From: Larix sibirica | Lineage: Eukaryota > Streptophyta > Pinopsida > Pinales > Pinaceae | Length of the DNA: 26,812 nucleotides | Assembly: GCA_004151065.3 (NCBI GenBank) | Contig: NWUY0300010226.1 | Span: 7,358-34,169 of the forward strand | Direction of reading: 5' to 3' | The notes under the pieces: model-generated | The model's database searches: none | What the model was told of the DNA's origin: nothing | What the model saw: only the letters and a program-made list of their open reading frames with translations | Program-made: the position numbers and the translations under genes | In this document: piece after piece, positions 10,958 to 19,461 of the stretch | Numbering within the stretch: position 1 is the stretch's first letter | How the letters are laid out: every line of letters starts with the position of its first letter

Positions 10958-11554
10958 CACTACATCGAAGGCTTGGGGAATCTCATTGGAGAATGAAGCT
11001 GAAGGTATCCATGGTGGTCACATGTCTACGGAATATCACCAAAGGTGAGGGACATGCATGGGAAAAATCAGGAGAGTGGTGGACCCATGTACACCACTTG
11101 TTGCAAGGATGACAGTCTATCAAAAAAGGTGGATAGGCGGTAGATAATAGCTCGACATGAGGTGATCCAAGGCAGTGTTAAATGTGATGGAAAGTCTGTA
11201 TGAAATCATTTGGTGTATCATCATGGAATCCAGTGGATTTACAAATCAAAAGAACAACCAAGGTCCTTCACATTACCTCTCACATGCTTTAACGACTCAG
11301 GTAATCATGCAGAAAGGTGGCAGAGTTATTTTTATGTTGAGTGAAGTCAGGGGAGATGGCATTGGGTTTCCTCTGGAGAGCAGGAAGAATTCCCTACTAT
11401 AGAGGAGAATTCTGGAGGAAAATATGGTGGTATGGACATGAGTAAGTGTCCAGAAAAGCTGGGACAGGAAGAAAAGAAAAGAGAAGAGTGGAATAATTGC
11501 AAACTAGTTGTGTGTATTTTTGCCTCTTCGTGTGGGACTTATGGAAATTGAGGA
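10958..11554 (+). other. Possible 3' extension of LINE-A, no clear gene
   Basis: G- and purine-rich sequence directly after the LINE-A RNase H domain. One frame reads GEGHAWEKSGEWWTHVHHLLQG (about 11047-11113) before stops. I do not recognise this as a known domain. It could be the LINE 3' tail or an older unrelated repeat. Confidence 0.3.
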
Positions 11555-11887
11555 ATGGAGAAAGGAGAAATGGTTTGTCTCACTTATCCCGTGTCAGTTA
11601 AAAGGAAGTCACGAGACCTTGAAACGAAGGGTCTATCGACTAAGATAGGATTTGAGGTCCATGGATATGCGCTTAGAGCAGTGGTAGGAGATAGAGGAAC
11701 AATAATTCCTTGTAGAGAGGGGAACACCAATTATGAGATAGCAATTATGGGAAGTGAGGTGGAGCATCAAAAAATTAGGATAGAGGCCCTGGAGAAATTT
11801 ATTATGCAAGCGGAAGCTACTAGTGCTCGTAATAAGGTCCTAGAGAACCATGTTTCTCACCTACAAGTGACCCTGCTCCACATGTAG
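11555..11887 (+). CDS. Small open frame with a C-terminal coiled coil, probably LINE-associated
   Basis: A 110-codon open frame with no stops. The first ~65 residues are basic and unrecognised. The last ~40 (EHQKIRIEALEKFIMQ ... NKVLENHVSHLQVTL) have a regular heptad pattern and should form a coiled coil. It lies on the same strand as LINE-A, about 0.6 kb after its RNase H domain. LINE-B has a comparable coiled-coil frame shortly after its RNase H domain (23772-23966), so this may be a LINE-encoded 3' product. Sequence identity between the two is low by eye. Expression is not supported by anything visible, and it could be a chance frame. Confidence 0.3.
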   Translation: MEKGEMVCLTYPVSVKRKSRDLETKGLSTKIGFEVHGYALRAVVGDRGTIIPCREGNTNYEIAIMGSEVEHQKIRIEALEKFIMQAEATSARNKVLENHVSHLQVTLLHM

Positions 11888-12130
11888 ATCAAAATGAATG
11901 AAGTGAAGTAGATGAAATAACAACCTCCCGCCATACATCTATGAAGAAAGAGGACTAGGTTATATGGAATAAAGAATAACTTATGTTGATGTGTTTTCAC
12001 TGTGTTTTTATGATTCATCAATTTATTAGAATCTATAGGTACCAGTTTAGGAGTAATAAGGATTACAATAGACAAAAAACTCTGTAGTTTTTGGTTTTGA
12101 AACAACACTTTTGCACATCACATCACCAGA

Positions 12131-12631
12131 GTTGAAGATATTCAAGTCGAAGGATTTGTAATACTCTTCAATTCTCCTTTAACCGGGCCTGACGATCCAG
12201 TCTTAGTGTAGGTTCTTATTCCTTTTGGACAAAGAACAAGTGCTTATCACATAAGCCGAGATTCGATCATGGGCGATCTAGTGGAAATTTCAGGAGATCT
12301 GCATACTCCCACTTCATCCATAGTAAAAGGAGGATTTTCTCCTCCTCATAGAACCACTCAGATGTAAAATGTAATAATAGATAGTTCGGATCATGTTGTT
12401 ACATTTGGAACCAGTACTCTACCTTTAGGTTCTACCATTACTCAACCTATGAGTGTTGCGTTATCATCACCTTTTGGTTCCAATGTCGTCACACCTGGGA
12501 TGCTTGTTTTGGGTATGCCTAACTTCCCCACTATTTTAAACCCCTTATGTTAGAATCCTACCACTGGGTTTATTGGTTCCTCTATACCTTCCAAGGTTTT
12601 CCTTGGAATGTGGCACGGGGGGGTCAGTTGA
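12131..12631 (+). pseudogene. Decayed 167-codon frame, Ser/Thr/Pro-rich, unknown (possible retroelement gag N-terminus)
   Basis: A single frame runs from 12131 to the TGA at 12629-12631 with only three internal stops (12209 TAG, 12365 TAA, 12551 TAG) and no frameshift. The first part reads VEDIQVEGFVILFNSPLTGP. The middle reads RTSAYHISRDSIMGDLVEIS. The second half is Ser/Thr/Pro/Gly-rich (SSPFGSNVVTPGMLVLGMPN) and resembles the disordered N-terminal region of some plant retroelement gag proteins. I do not recognise a domain. It lies outside LINE-A, on the opposite strand to the gag remnant at 5871-6540 and to the hexokinase. Confidence 0.35.
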
Positions 12632-12646
12632 TAGGCAATATCATAT

Positions 12647-12647
12647 N
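12647..12647. other. Single ambiguous base (N)
   Basis: One N in otherwise continuous sequence, a low-quality base rather than a scaffold gap. Confidence 0.7.
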
Positions 12648-12670
12648 TTTCTAAACTGTGTTCTACCTAG

Positions 12671-12727
12671 TAATCAGCTCATGATTGGGCAATCAGCTCA
12701 TGATTGGGTAATCAGCCCATGATTCCC
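12671..12727. repeat. 3 x 19-bp tandem repeat
   Basis: Three adjacent copies of TAATCAGCTCATGATTGGG: 12671-12689, 12690-12708 (one change) and 12709-12727 (three changes, all in the second half). It lies between the decayed frame and the satellite-like array. Confidence 0.85.
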
Positions 12728-12978
12728 TGACAATCATATAGAATGAAAAGCCTACAAAAATTCCATTTCATATGTGCCTTCCAATACTGTGTTGCAACTT
12801 GTCGTCCTTGCCAACAAAAAGACCCACATCAAGCACCTAATTACTTCATCATTCCCCAGCAACCATGAAAAAGAGGCTAGAAGAAATGCATTGAATATAT
12901 GCTTCTTAAACCATTTTGTACCCAACCATCAATTGGAAACAAGGGAATCATTGTAATATCAAGTTCCCCAGGTGTACA
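12728..12978. other. Short spacer without recognisable gene
   Basis: AT-rich spacer. A 60-codon open frame (12774-12956) has no recognisable feature and is treated as chance. Confidence 0.4.
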
Positions 12979-13748
12979 TAATTCAATCGCCATTCCTTAA
13001 GAACCAACACATAGTAAGGTGTACATGAGCCATCCGTTATTCCCTAAGAACCAACACATAGTGAGGGCTACAAGATATCCTTCTTTGCATGCTTTTCAAC
13101 AAGCTGCGCTCTTCCTACACTACAATACGAGGCCTGCACGATTAATCCATTATTCCTTAAGAACCAACACATGGTAAGGTCTACAAGATATCCTTTTTGG
13201 TATGTTTTTCAACCAGCTGTGCTCTTCCTACTCTATAATATGAGGCCTACATGATCCATCCGTTATACCTTAAGAACCGAGACATGGCCGTTATACTTAA
13301 GAACCGAGACATGGTAAGGGCTACAAGATATCCTTCTTTGCATGTTTTTCAACCAGCTGCGTTCTTCCTACTCTACAATATGAGGCGTTCTTCCTACTCT
13401 ACAATATGAGGCCTACATAATTCATCCGTTACTCCTTTAGAAGGGACACATAGTAAGGGCTACAAGATATCCATTTTTGCAAGTTTTTCAACCAAATGCG
13501 CTCTTCCTACTCTACAATATGAAGCATGCACAATTCATCGGCTATTCCGTAAGAACCAACACATAGTATGGGCAATAAGATATCCTTTTTTGCATATTTC
13601 AACCAGCTGTGCTCTTCGTACTCTACAATATGAGGCCTGCACGATTCATCCTTATTTCTTAAGAACCAACACATAGTAAGGGCTACAAGATATCCTTTTT
13701 CGCATGTTTTTCAACCAACAGCGCTCTTCCTGCTCTGCAATATGAATA
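12979..13748. repeat. Tandem array of ~113-bp units (satellite-like), six copies plus a partial
   Basis: The anchor (C/T)AAGATATCC occurs at 13071, 13184, 13324, 13463, 13576 and 13686, spacings 113, 140, 139, 113 and 110. A partial unit lies in front (from about 12979). Each unit reads CTTAAGAACCAACACATAGT, then GGGCTACAAGATATCC, TTTTTCAACCAGCTG, GCTCTTCCTACTCTACAATA and GGCCTGCACGATTCATCC. The two long spacings come from nested duplications: 28+27 bp at 13260-13314 and 26+26 bp exact at 13359-13410. Copies differ by a few percent to about 15 percent by eye, so the array is not recent. It would lie in the first part of the hexokinase intron. Confidence 0.9.
13359..13410. repeat. Exact 26-bp tandem duplication inside the array
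   Basis: The 26-mer starting GCGTTCTTCCTACTCTAC occurs at 13359-13384 and again at 13385-13410 without a difference, so this duplication is younger than the array units around it. A similar but imperfect pair (28 and 27 bp) lies at 13260-13287 and 13288-13314. Confidence 0.9.
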
Positions 13749-14157
13749 ACGGGAAAAATGATATCAATCGAGCTAGAGCTCGTGATGCTAATCGGGATTC
13801 GATTCTAGAATCCATGTCCATTGCTGTACTCTCCCTGCCAATGCTTCGGCTATGCCAGAAAAAGAAAAAAAAACACAACCAAGCCTGACATCACAAGTCC
13901 AGGCGACGTAATTGGGCTACTGGAACTCGGTAAACAATCACACACATCAAATATGGGGTCTCGACCAAGAGAGAATGAGATAGACCAGTCACTACTGCCA
14001 ACCCAACATGCAACTCGGATTCAAGGCATCGAAATCAAACAAACTCAATAAATTTGCATCCAAGGCTTTAAAATCTGAGGTTTTGACTACCTAAATGCTA
14101 TCAGAAAATATAAAAAGATTCAACTTGATCATTCGTTGTGGTTATTTTTATAAATAC
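13749..14157 (-). other. 5' part of hexokinase intron 1
   Basis: On the minus strand this starts with GTATTTATAAAAATA directly after the exon 1 donor and continues as unique-looking, T-rich DNA to the tandem array. No exon 2 signature (DEKGLFYALDLGGTNFR type) is present. A 12-bp palindrome GATTCTAGAATC occurs at about 13800-13811. Confidence 0.55.
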
Positions 14158-14429
14158 CCGGTAGGCAGGCTGTCGACAAAAGTGAGCAGCATCTTGAGCT
14201 TACTTCCCCCCTCGGAGGCCAATCCAGCGTGCATCTCCACCGCCATGGCGTCCACCAACTGCCTCAAGCGCTGCAAAGGAGTGGAGCATCCCTCCTCGAA
14301 ATCCCGCAAAATGCCCACCACCCGGTTCCACTTGCCCCGGCTCCTCACCCGCCGTGTCACAAGCAAAGCCGCCACCGTGCACGACACAGCAGCGCAGGCC
14401 ACAGCCAGTCCCAACGCGGCTTTACCCAT
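14158..14429 (-). CDS. Hexokinase exon 1 (type B, N-terminal membrane anchor)
   Basis: Encodes the first 90 residues, plus two bases of the next codon, of a plant hexokinase, which phosphorylates glucose at C6 with ATP and in some family members acts in glucose sensing. MGKAALGLAVACAAVSCTVA is a hydrophobic anchor (residues about 4-24) followed by Arg/Lys (TRRVRSRGKW), typical of type B hexokinases that sit on the outer mitochondrial membrane. The block ending AMAVEMHAGLASEGG (residues about 61-75) and then KLKMLLTFVDSLPTG matches the family almost word for word, and plant genes end exon 1 at this point. The ATG at 14429-14427 is the first in-frame ATG; an upstream in-frame start would need GTG. 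The donor is ACCGG/GTATTT at 14157. No stops or shifts are seen, so the exon looks functional. Paralogue identity cannot be decided from one exon. Confidence 0.93.
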
Positions 14430-15010
14430 AACCGCCCCTCCACTACGACCTCCTCGGAAATCTCCCCGCGCCACCGCCAGAAATCACCAGAAATTCTTGT
14501 CAATTACCCAGCAGCAGCAGAAGAAGGCATTCACCAAGCCAAGCCATCACTCAAATAGAACCCAAGAATCCAAATCCAACAGAAATTCGCTTCCCAGAGT
14601 TCCTTCGACCTCAGAAGAGTCAAACCAACCAAGCAATCGAATAAACTGTCATGTCCTCTGAAAATGCATTTTGAGATTCCAAGAACCCCCCGCCGCTCCC
14701 CACCGGATGAATTCTTCGACGGTCCTTTCAAGCCGGGCGCATATTCCCGAGGACCATACGGGAGGCTGGGTAGTCAAAGATATCAATTCGATTTCCGAGA
14801 CGCCAAATGCATCAAAATCCTTCAAACACGAACACCGGCAAGAACGCAAGAACCGCCGTAAGATCGCCGGGAAAGCGCTCAAATTTGCAGGCAAATTGCT
14901 CGACGAAATGTCTGCACTTCGATAACGCAATTTCCCAGTGTTTTTTTTTTAATTTTCTGCTCTACGCCACTGGAAGACGAGGGCGGTGGCGGTCGAGGGG
15001 CCCCTCGGCA
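14160..15010. promoter_or_regulatory. CpG-rich block over hexokinase exon 1 and 5' leader
   Basis: The surrounding 26 kb is AT-rich and poor in CG, but this block is GC-rich with many CG dinucleotides (for example CGCGCCACCG, CGGCGATC, CGGCGGG). Such blocks stay CG-rich when they are unmethylated in the germ line, as at active plant promoters and first exons. The leader just upstream of the ATG is CT-rich in the antisense reading and carries a CAG run (14510-14520), typical of plant 5' UTRs. The GC-rich content makes several frames open on both strands (for example 14671-14925 plus and 14930-14649 minus); none has a recognisable domain. The transcription start is not determined. Confidence 0.6.
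14994..15007. promoter_or_regulatory. Perfect 14-bp palindrome CGAGGGGCCCCTCG
   Basis: Exact inverted symmetry at the upstream edge of the CpG-rich block, about 570 bases 5' of the hexokinase ATG. It could be a dimer-binding site, but I match it to no named factor with confidence. Confidence 0.35.
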
Positions 15011-15275
15011 GCCATGAGTCTGCACCGAGTCTTCATCACATCAATCCCATTCAAACCCAAAAACACACCCAAATATTTTAAAGGCAAATTTTGAAAAACC
15101 AAAATAAAAAAAGAAACCCTCGGTAGTTTTTTGCGCTTACTATTACTATCTGTCCGTGTCGCTGCCTCAAACCTGGGACTTAGCGGCAACCATAACGGTG
15201 CCGTCCCCGGCCCGTCTGTCTTGACGGCACTTGTACGTGGTGGCACTGGCCCCCTCCTCCACGACTCATACACCC

Positions 15276-15307
15276 GTATATACGTACTGCTGTAGCAGTG
15301 TATATAC
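15276..15307. repeat. Inverted repeat, 14-bp stem with 2-nt loop
   Basis: GTATATAC, GTACTGCT, a GT loop, then AGCAGTGTATATAC. The arms pair over 14 bases with a two-base bulge. It lies about 850 bases upstream of the hexokinase ATG, within a cluster of ACGT-core motifs. It could be an extruding hairpin in DNA or a promoter element. Confidence 0.5.
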
Positions 15308-15327
15308 AGTCGGTCTCCAATGTTTTG

Positions 15328-15333
15328 CACGTG
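15328..15333. promoter_or_regulatory. G-box CACGTG
   Basis: A perfect G-box with TACGTG at 15234 and TACGTGGC at about 15520 nearby. G-box/ACGT cores bind plant bZIP and bHLH factors and often mediate light, ABA or sugar responses. The distance (about 0.8-1.1 kb from the ATG) suits an upstream promoter. Six-base motifs are common by chance, so this is only a candidate. Confidence 0.3.
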
Positions 15334-16254
15334 TGAGAAATGGCGAACTTTTCCAGCTGTATATATATATATTTTTTTGCATAAATGCGAATATTCTTTA
15401 TGTGGATGTCTAGTCCACCTGGACAAATCACCTGTCAATGTTCGAAAAATAATTATTTTTAAACCGAGTTGTCGTTGTCATTGTATTGTTGTCAGTGGGG
15501 GTGGGTTTCGTACGCACGTCTACGTGGCCAGCACGCTCCTCACAAAACCAATTCCACATATAAAATATAATAATAATAAATTTTGATTTTTATATAAAAA
15601 AATTGAAATAAAAATAGTCCTTAGTCGCAAGAGTGGTTGTTGTTGATCAAGTGTTGGAGTTCGTTCCCGATTGGCCGAGTCCGCATTAAATGTGGGACCC
15701 ATCTCATAGGCCATGGGGCTCTTTTTTTTTAAATTTAAAATTCAAAAAATATCTTTGGGCGCACCCGTGCAACGTGTGAGTGAACCCCCACAAAAAGGTG
15801 GGAGCACCACTTCTCAACATTTGTTTCTAAGTGGCAACATGTAAAAACGAGCGATGTCATCGTTTCATCATCATACATGGCATAGGTTGGACTCGTGGTG
15901 GTGTAAAGGGTTGGCCCTGTTCATTATTATTGTTAACAAATTGTAACATTTTGACACATGTACAAAATAAGACCTAATCATGAACAATTTTCGTCCCTTT
16001 CTCTCTAACATTTCATTCAATTTTATGTTTTTTATTTTTATTTTGTCAAATTAAATTAGTTTTTTAGGGTTTGGGTTTGTACTAGCCTTTCCATTATAAT
16101 CATTAAGTATTTAGTAATAATATTATTATTATTAATTAATTATTAAGATCACAACTAAATTAAACATTAATTCGGTGTATGAGGTGTCCTTTTTTTTGGG
16201 ACAAGAGATCCTCCTCTATGCAGTGATGTAACTATTAAAGTCTATAGAACTATA

Positions 16255-16774
16255 NNNNNNNNNNNNNNNNNNNNNNNNNNNNNNNNNNNNNNNNNNNNNN
16301 NNNNNNNNNNNNNNNNNNNNNNNNNNNNNNNNNNNNNNNNNNNNNNNNNNNNNNNNNNNNNNNNNNNNNNNNNNNNNNNNNNNNNNNNNNNNNNNNNNNN
16401 NNNNNNNNNNNNNNNNNNNNNNNNNNNNNNNNNNNNNNNNNNNNNNNNNNNNNNNNNNNNNNNNNNNNNNNNNNNNNNNNNNNNNNNNNNNNNNNNNNNN
16501 NNNNNNNNNNNNNNNNNNNNNNNNNNNNNNNNNNNNNNNNNNNNNNNNNNNNNNNNNNNNNNNNNNNNNNNNNNNNNNNNNNNNNNNNNNNNNNNNNNNN
16601 NNNNNNNNNNNNNNNNNNNNNNNNNNNNNNNNNNNNNNNNNNNNNNNNNNNNNNNNNNNNNNNNNNNNNNNNNNNNNNNNNNNNNNNNNNNNNNNNNNNN
16701 NNNNNNNNNNNNNNNNNNNNNNNNNNNNNNNNNNNNNNNNNNNNNNNNNNNNNNNNNNNNNNNNNNNNNNNNNN
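16255..16774. other. Assembly gap of 520 N
   Basis: 520 consecutive N. The two long minus-strand open frames that cross it are artefacts of the N run. Confidence 0.99.
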
Positions 16775-16865
16775 CTAAGAAGAAACACATGTTCTTAACC
16801 ATTAGGCCCACTCAAGATACACATTAAACATCAGCATGCCATAAGTGTGATTTGAATCTTACTAG
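16775..16865 (-). mobile_element. Possible tRNA-derived SINE fragment at gap edge
   Basis: Read on the minus strand, GGCCTAATGGTTAAGAACAT and then GTGTTTCTTCTTAG run into the gap. This resembles the A-box head of plant tRNA-derived SINEs (TGGCCTAGTGGTTAAG type). The B-box and tail would lie inside the N gap, so the call cannot be confirmed here. Confidence 0.25.
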
Positions 16866-18180
16866 AGGCTTTAACATCACCTCGCTTTTCACTCGATAAG
16901 TCGATATGGCCAAATATATATTTTGGTAAATAAAACTATTGAATGCATAAAAAAAGAGTAACAAAATCAAATTTACAATCACTGACTTTTACTTGTGTAT
17001 GAGATCCCTACAAACAAAATCTTAGTTTTCAAAAATGAACAAAACGATTGAAACAAAGCTAAAGCGAAAGACAATATTAATCCTCTTGTCAAAGAGTCGA
17101 GAACAAAGTATAAGGCTTTTTGTATATCATTAACCAGTGGATAATAAACACAATAGTAAACAAATCATAATGTGCATCGTCCACTGATGAGGTATGTGCA
17201 TAATGAGAAACCTCCTCACAAAACTAAGATACTAAGTTGCCAAAACAAGTTGGGTTCAAAAATTCATTACGTTGTGTCACTAAAACAAATACTTACAGTA
17301 TGTTTCACTGCAAAAATGCATGTTGAAACACTTGAAGAACTTATGTACATTAAAGAACAAGAGAACATTGCTCACTGTTAATAGCCTAAAAAAGTAGCAA
17401 CGACTAAGCTATGTAGCTTACCACTAACCCCGTGATAACGATGCTCAATGTGATGAACTTATGAAAGTAACCAAAAAATCATCAACAATGTGAAATCTTG
17501 TGGGGAGACTAGATATTGAACACATGAACTTACTACATAAGCTAGAGCTTTGACCTCATCCACCTCATAAATTAGCGTAATATGGTGCTACATCAAAGGG
17601 GAGAATGTTGTGATTGTTTTTGAGTGATTGGAAAAAATGTTCGCCTCGTATAGAAGCTCCAAACAACCAAAATCCATTTTTCACACTAATACATGAACAA
17701 AACAGATGAAATGGAGCCAAAGTTTTGACTTTGTCCACCTCCTAAATTAAAATAGATTCGAACTATAACAAACAACAAAATGTGCTAGTTCACTATGGTT
17801 GTCACTCAATAAAGAAGCATGATCATCCAAGATAAAACCTCCATAAGATAAGCAATGACGTTGTAAATGAAACAAAACCCAAAATTGAAGAGCATGAAGA
17901 GTAAGAAAGGCGTTATCAGTGCAATAAGCTAGAAAAGAAAAAAAACAAACAAACCCAAAGCTAAAATAGCATACACTAGACAAAATCCCCTAGAATCATC
18001 CCCTCTAATGTGGTATTCTTGTCATGAGATAAGAGTCCCCACCATCATTCAAATTTGAACCTGTCCCAACCCTTCCAGAATGTTTTGTCTTGTCCCATAA
18101 GTGCAAAGTTAAAATTTCCCTTCAAAAAAAAATTCAAATCCTATTTTTACTAATCCAATCAAGAAGGGCATAATTTATAA
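16866..18180. other. AT-rich region without recognisable gene
   Basis: No convincing coding frame. A weak internal similarity links about 17540-17580 (AGAGCTTTGACCTCATCCAC) and about 17715-17755 (AAGTTTTGACTTTGTCCACC), both followed by CTC(A/C)TAAATTA, suggesting an old duplication ~175 bp apart. This is the pre-insertion host DNA next to LINE-B. Confidence 0.4.
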
Positions 18181-18198
18181 CAACATTTCAAAGGAAGG
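18181..18198 (+). repeat. LINE-B target-site duplication, left copy
   Basis: CAACATTTCAAAGGAAGG occurs here and, identically, at 24196-24213, directly after the element's A-tail. An 18-bp exact match at both ends is the expected product of LINE target-primed insertion. Confidence 0.95.
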
Positions 18199-18258
18199 AT
18201 ATGTGAGCAGCAAGTTGGGATGCACGTTGAATCGTGAGGATCAACGGCTTGATTGGTT

Positions 18259-19366
18259 ATGTTCGCGGTTGCTCTTCACGAAATGGATCAAGCAGGAGGC
18301 TCCTCTCAAGAGCCACCCCCTCCGCCCCTGCCTCTAGAAGTGGAGATCTTCAGAAGATTGGTTGAAAATCGCCCAAAGCAAAAGGCAGCTGAAGCCTCAA
18401 AATTCGTCAAAAGAATAGAAGAAATACCTGTTGTTGCTCTCCCCCCCGAAAAATCCAATGAAATATGCGATCACCTTATCATATCGGGCCTTGATAGGTC
18501 AGTTTACAGGACTTTGGCCATCCCCCAAATCTACGGAGAACTAGGTCCAAAAGAACTGGTGACCTCTAATTCGACGGGCCTTACTTCATGGGGCCGCAAG
18601 TATTGTATCTCAACAAATGGAATCCATATTTTGATCCCTCATAGGATGTCCCCTCGGTTGTTCCTATTTGGGTTCGTCTGCCCAATCTACCCATCTATTG
18701 CTGGGACTGGGACTCTCTGCAGCACATCGGGAACTCCCTTGGGAAATTTATAGATCGAGCAGACCCGAAGTCACAATACGCCTGTGCCCGCATCTGTGTT
18801 GAGGTGGATCTAGAAGTAGGGTTGCCGGAAGCAATCAAAATCTCAGTAGGAAGTTGGACGCATATTCAGAAGTTGGACTACGAGCAGTTGTCGTTTACAT
18901 GCAAAGGATGTCACGAATACAGTCACTTTTCCCGCAACTGCCCCAAAAAATCCCCACTAGTAGTCGAAAAAGAAAAAGAAGAGGGGTGGCAATATGCTAA
19001 GAAGGCCAAAACCAAATCGAGATCTAGAGCTCCCAGAGCTGGATCTACTGGGACCAAATCCGTTCCCCCTCCCCAGGCGAATAGTTTTGTAATTCTCAGC
19101 TCCCAAGAGGAGGAAGTGCGTGTGGTCGAACCAGACATGGGGAAGAAGAAGGAAAACCTCCGGAGGAACCAAAAGTTATGGCCCAAGTTAGCTCAGAGTT
19201 CGCGGAGAATCCGCTCAATGAAGAGCAAAATACGGAAGAATCAAAGGAAGAAGAAGGTGCGTTAGCAAAGCCACAAGAAAACAGGAGAAAGTCCAAAAAG
19301 AGACGTAAGACGGATCGGGAAAGAAGGGAAGAAGCAACGTACAAAGACAAGATGCAAGGAAATTAA
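18259..19366 (+). pseudogene. LINE-B ORF1: DUF4283-like RNA-binding protein with CCHC knuckle (broken)
   Basis: Plant L1 ORF1 proteins bind the element RNA. Here the start is ATG 18259 or ATG 18283 (MDQAGGSSQEPPPPP, better context). A proline-rich N-terminus is followed by a DUF4283-like part: LYLNKWNPYFDPS, VPIWVRLPNLPIYCWDWDSL, IGNSLGKFIDRADP. Then comes a perfect CCHC knuckle CKGCHEYSHFSRNC (18900-18941), and after it a Lys/Arg-rich and then acidic tail (EEQNTEESKEEEG). The frame changes near 18568 and near 19140, and a TAG lies at 18642. Total length of about 365 codons fits the family. The stop at 19364-19366 leaves about 95 bases before ORF2. Confidence 0.8.
18900..18941 (+). other. CCHC zinc knuckle of LINE-B ORF1
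   Basis: C-x2-C-x4-H-x4-C pattern with all four ligands intact: CKGCHEYSHFSRNC. In retroelement nucleocapsid-type proteins this motif binds single-stranded nucleic acid. Confidence 0.85.
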
Positions 19367-19461
19367 ATTACCTTGGATAAAATGATGGATAAGAGTACTA
19401 AATCTACTCGAAACCAGGTCCAGGGCTCCAAAGGAGCCACCCCCTCCCACAAAAGTAAGTA

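Larger units (their letters stand above)
15100..16254. other. Upstream region of hexokinase, no gene seen
   Basis: AT-rich DNA with T and TA runs (for example 15359-15372). Open frames here, including a 158-codon minus-strand one (15438-14962), lack any recognisable domain and have no continuation. On the minus strand GGCCAATCGG (about 15668-15677) resembles a CCAAT box and GTGGGACC (15692-15699) a TCP-type site. Both are candidates only. Confidence 0.4.

Noticed and set aside
12979-13748. CRISPR-like or 5S-rDNA-like array
   Set aside because: Units are long, contiguous and without unique spacers, and contain no 5S promoter-box sequence; a eukaryotic tandem repeat is the simpler reading.
14095-14661. 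188-codon plus-strand frame rich in Pro/Ser/Thr
   Set aside because: It is the antisense of hexokinase exon 1 and its leader. The minus-strand reading matches a known protein and the plus-strand one does not.
14962-15438. 158-codon minus-strand frame upstream of hexokinase
   Set aside because: No domain, mixed composition, includes TA repeats and T-rich DNA; more likely promoter sequence that is open by chance.
16216-16811. Two minus-strand open frames of about 190 codons
   Set aside because: They consist almost wholly of N from the assembly gap.
18923-19350. Minus-strand frames over LINE-B ORF1
   Set aside because: Mirror frames of the Lys/Glu-rich ORF1 tail, which give Ser/Phe/Leu-rich nonsense. 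The plus-strand reading has the CCHC knuckle.
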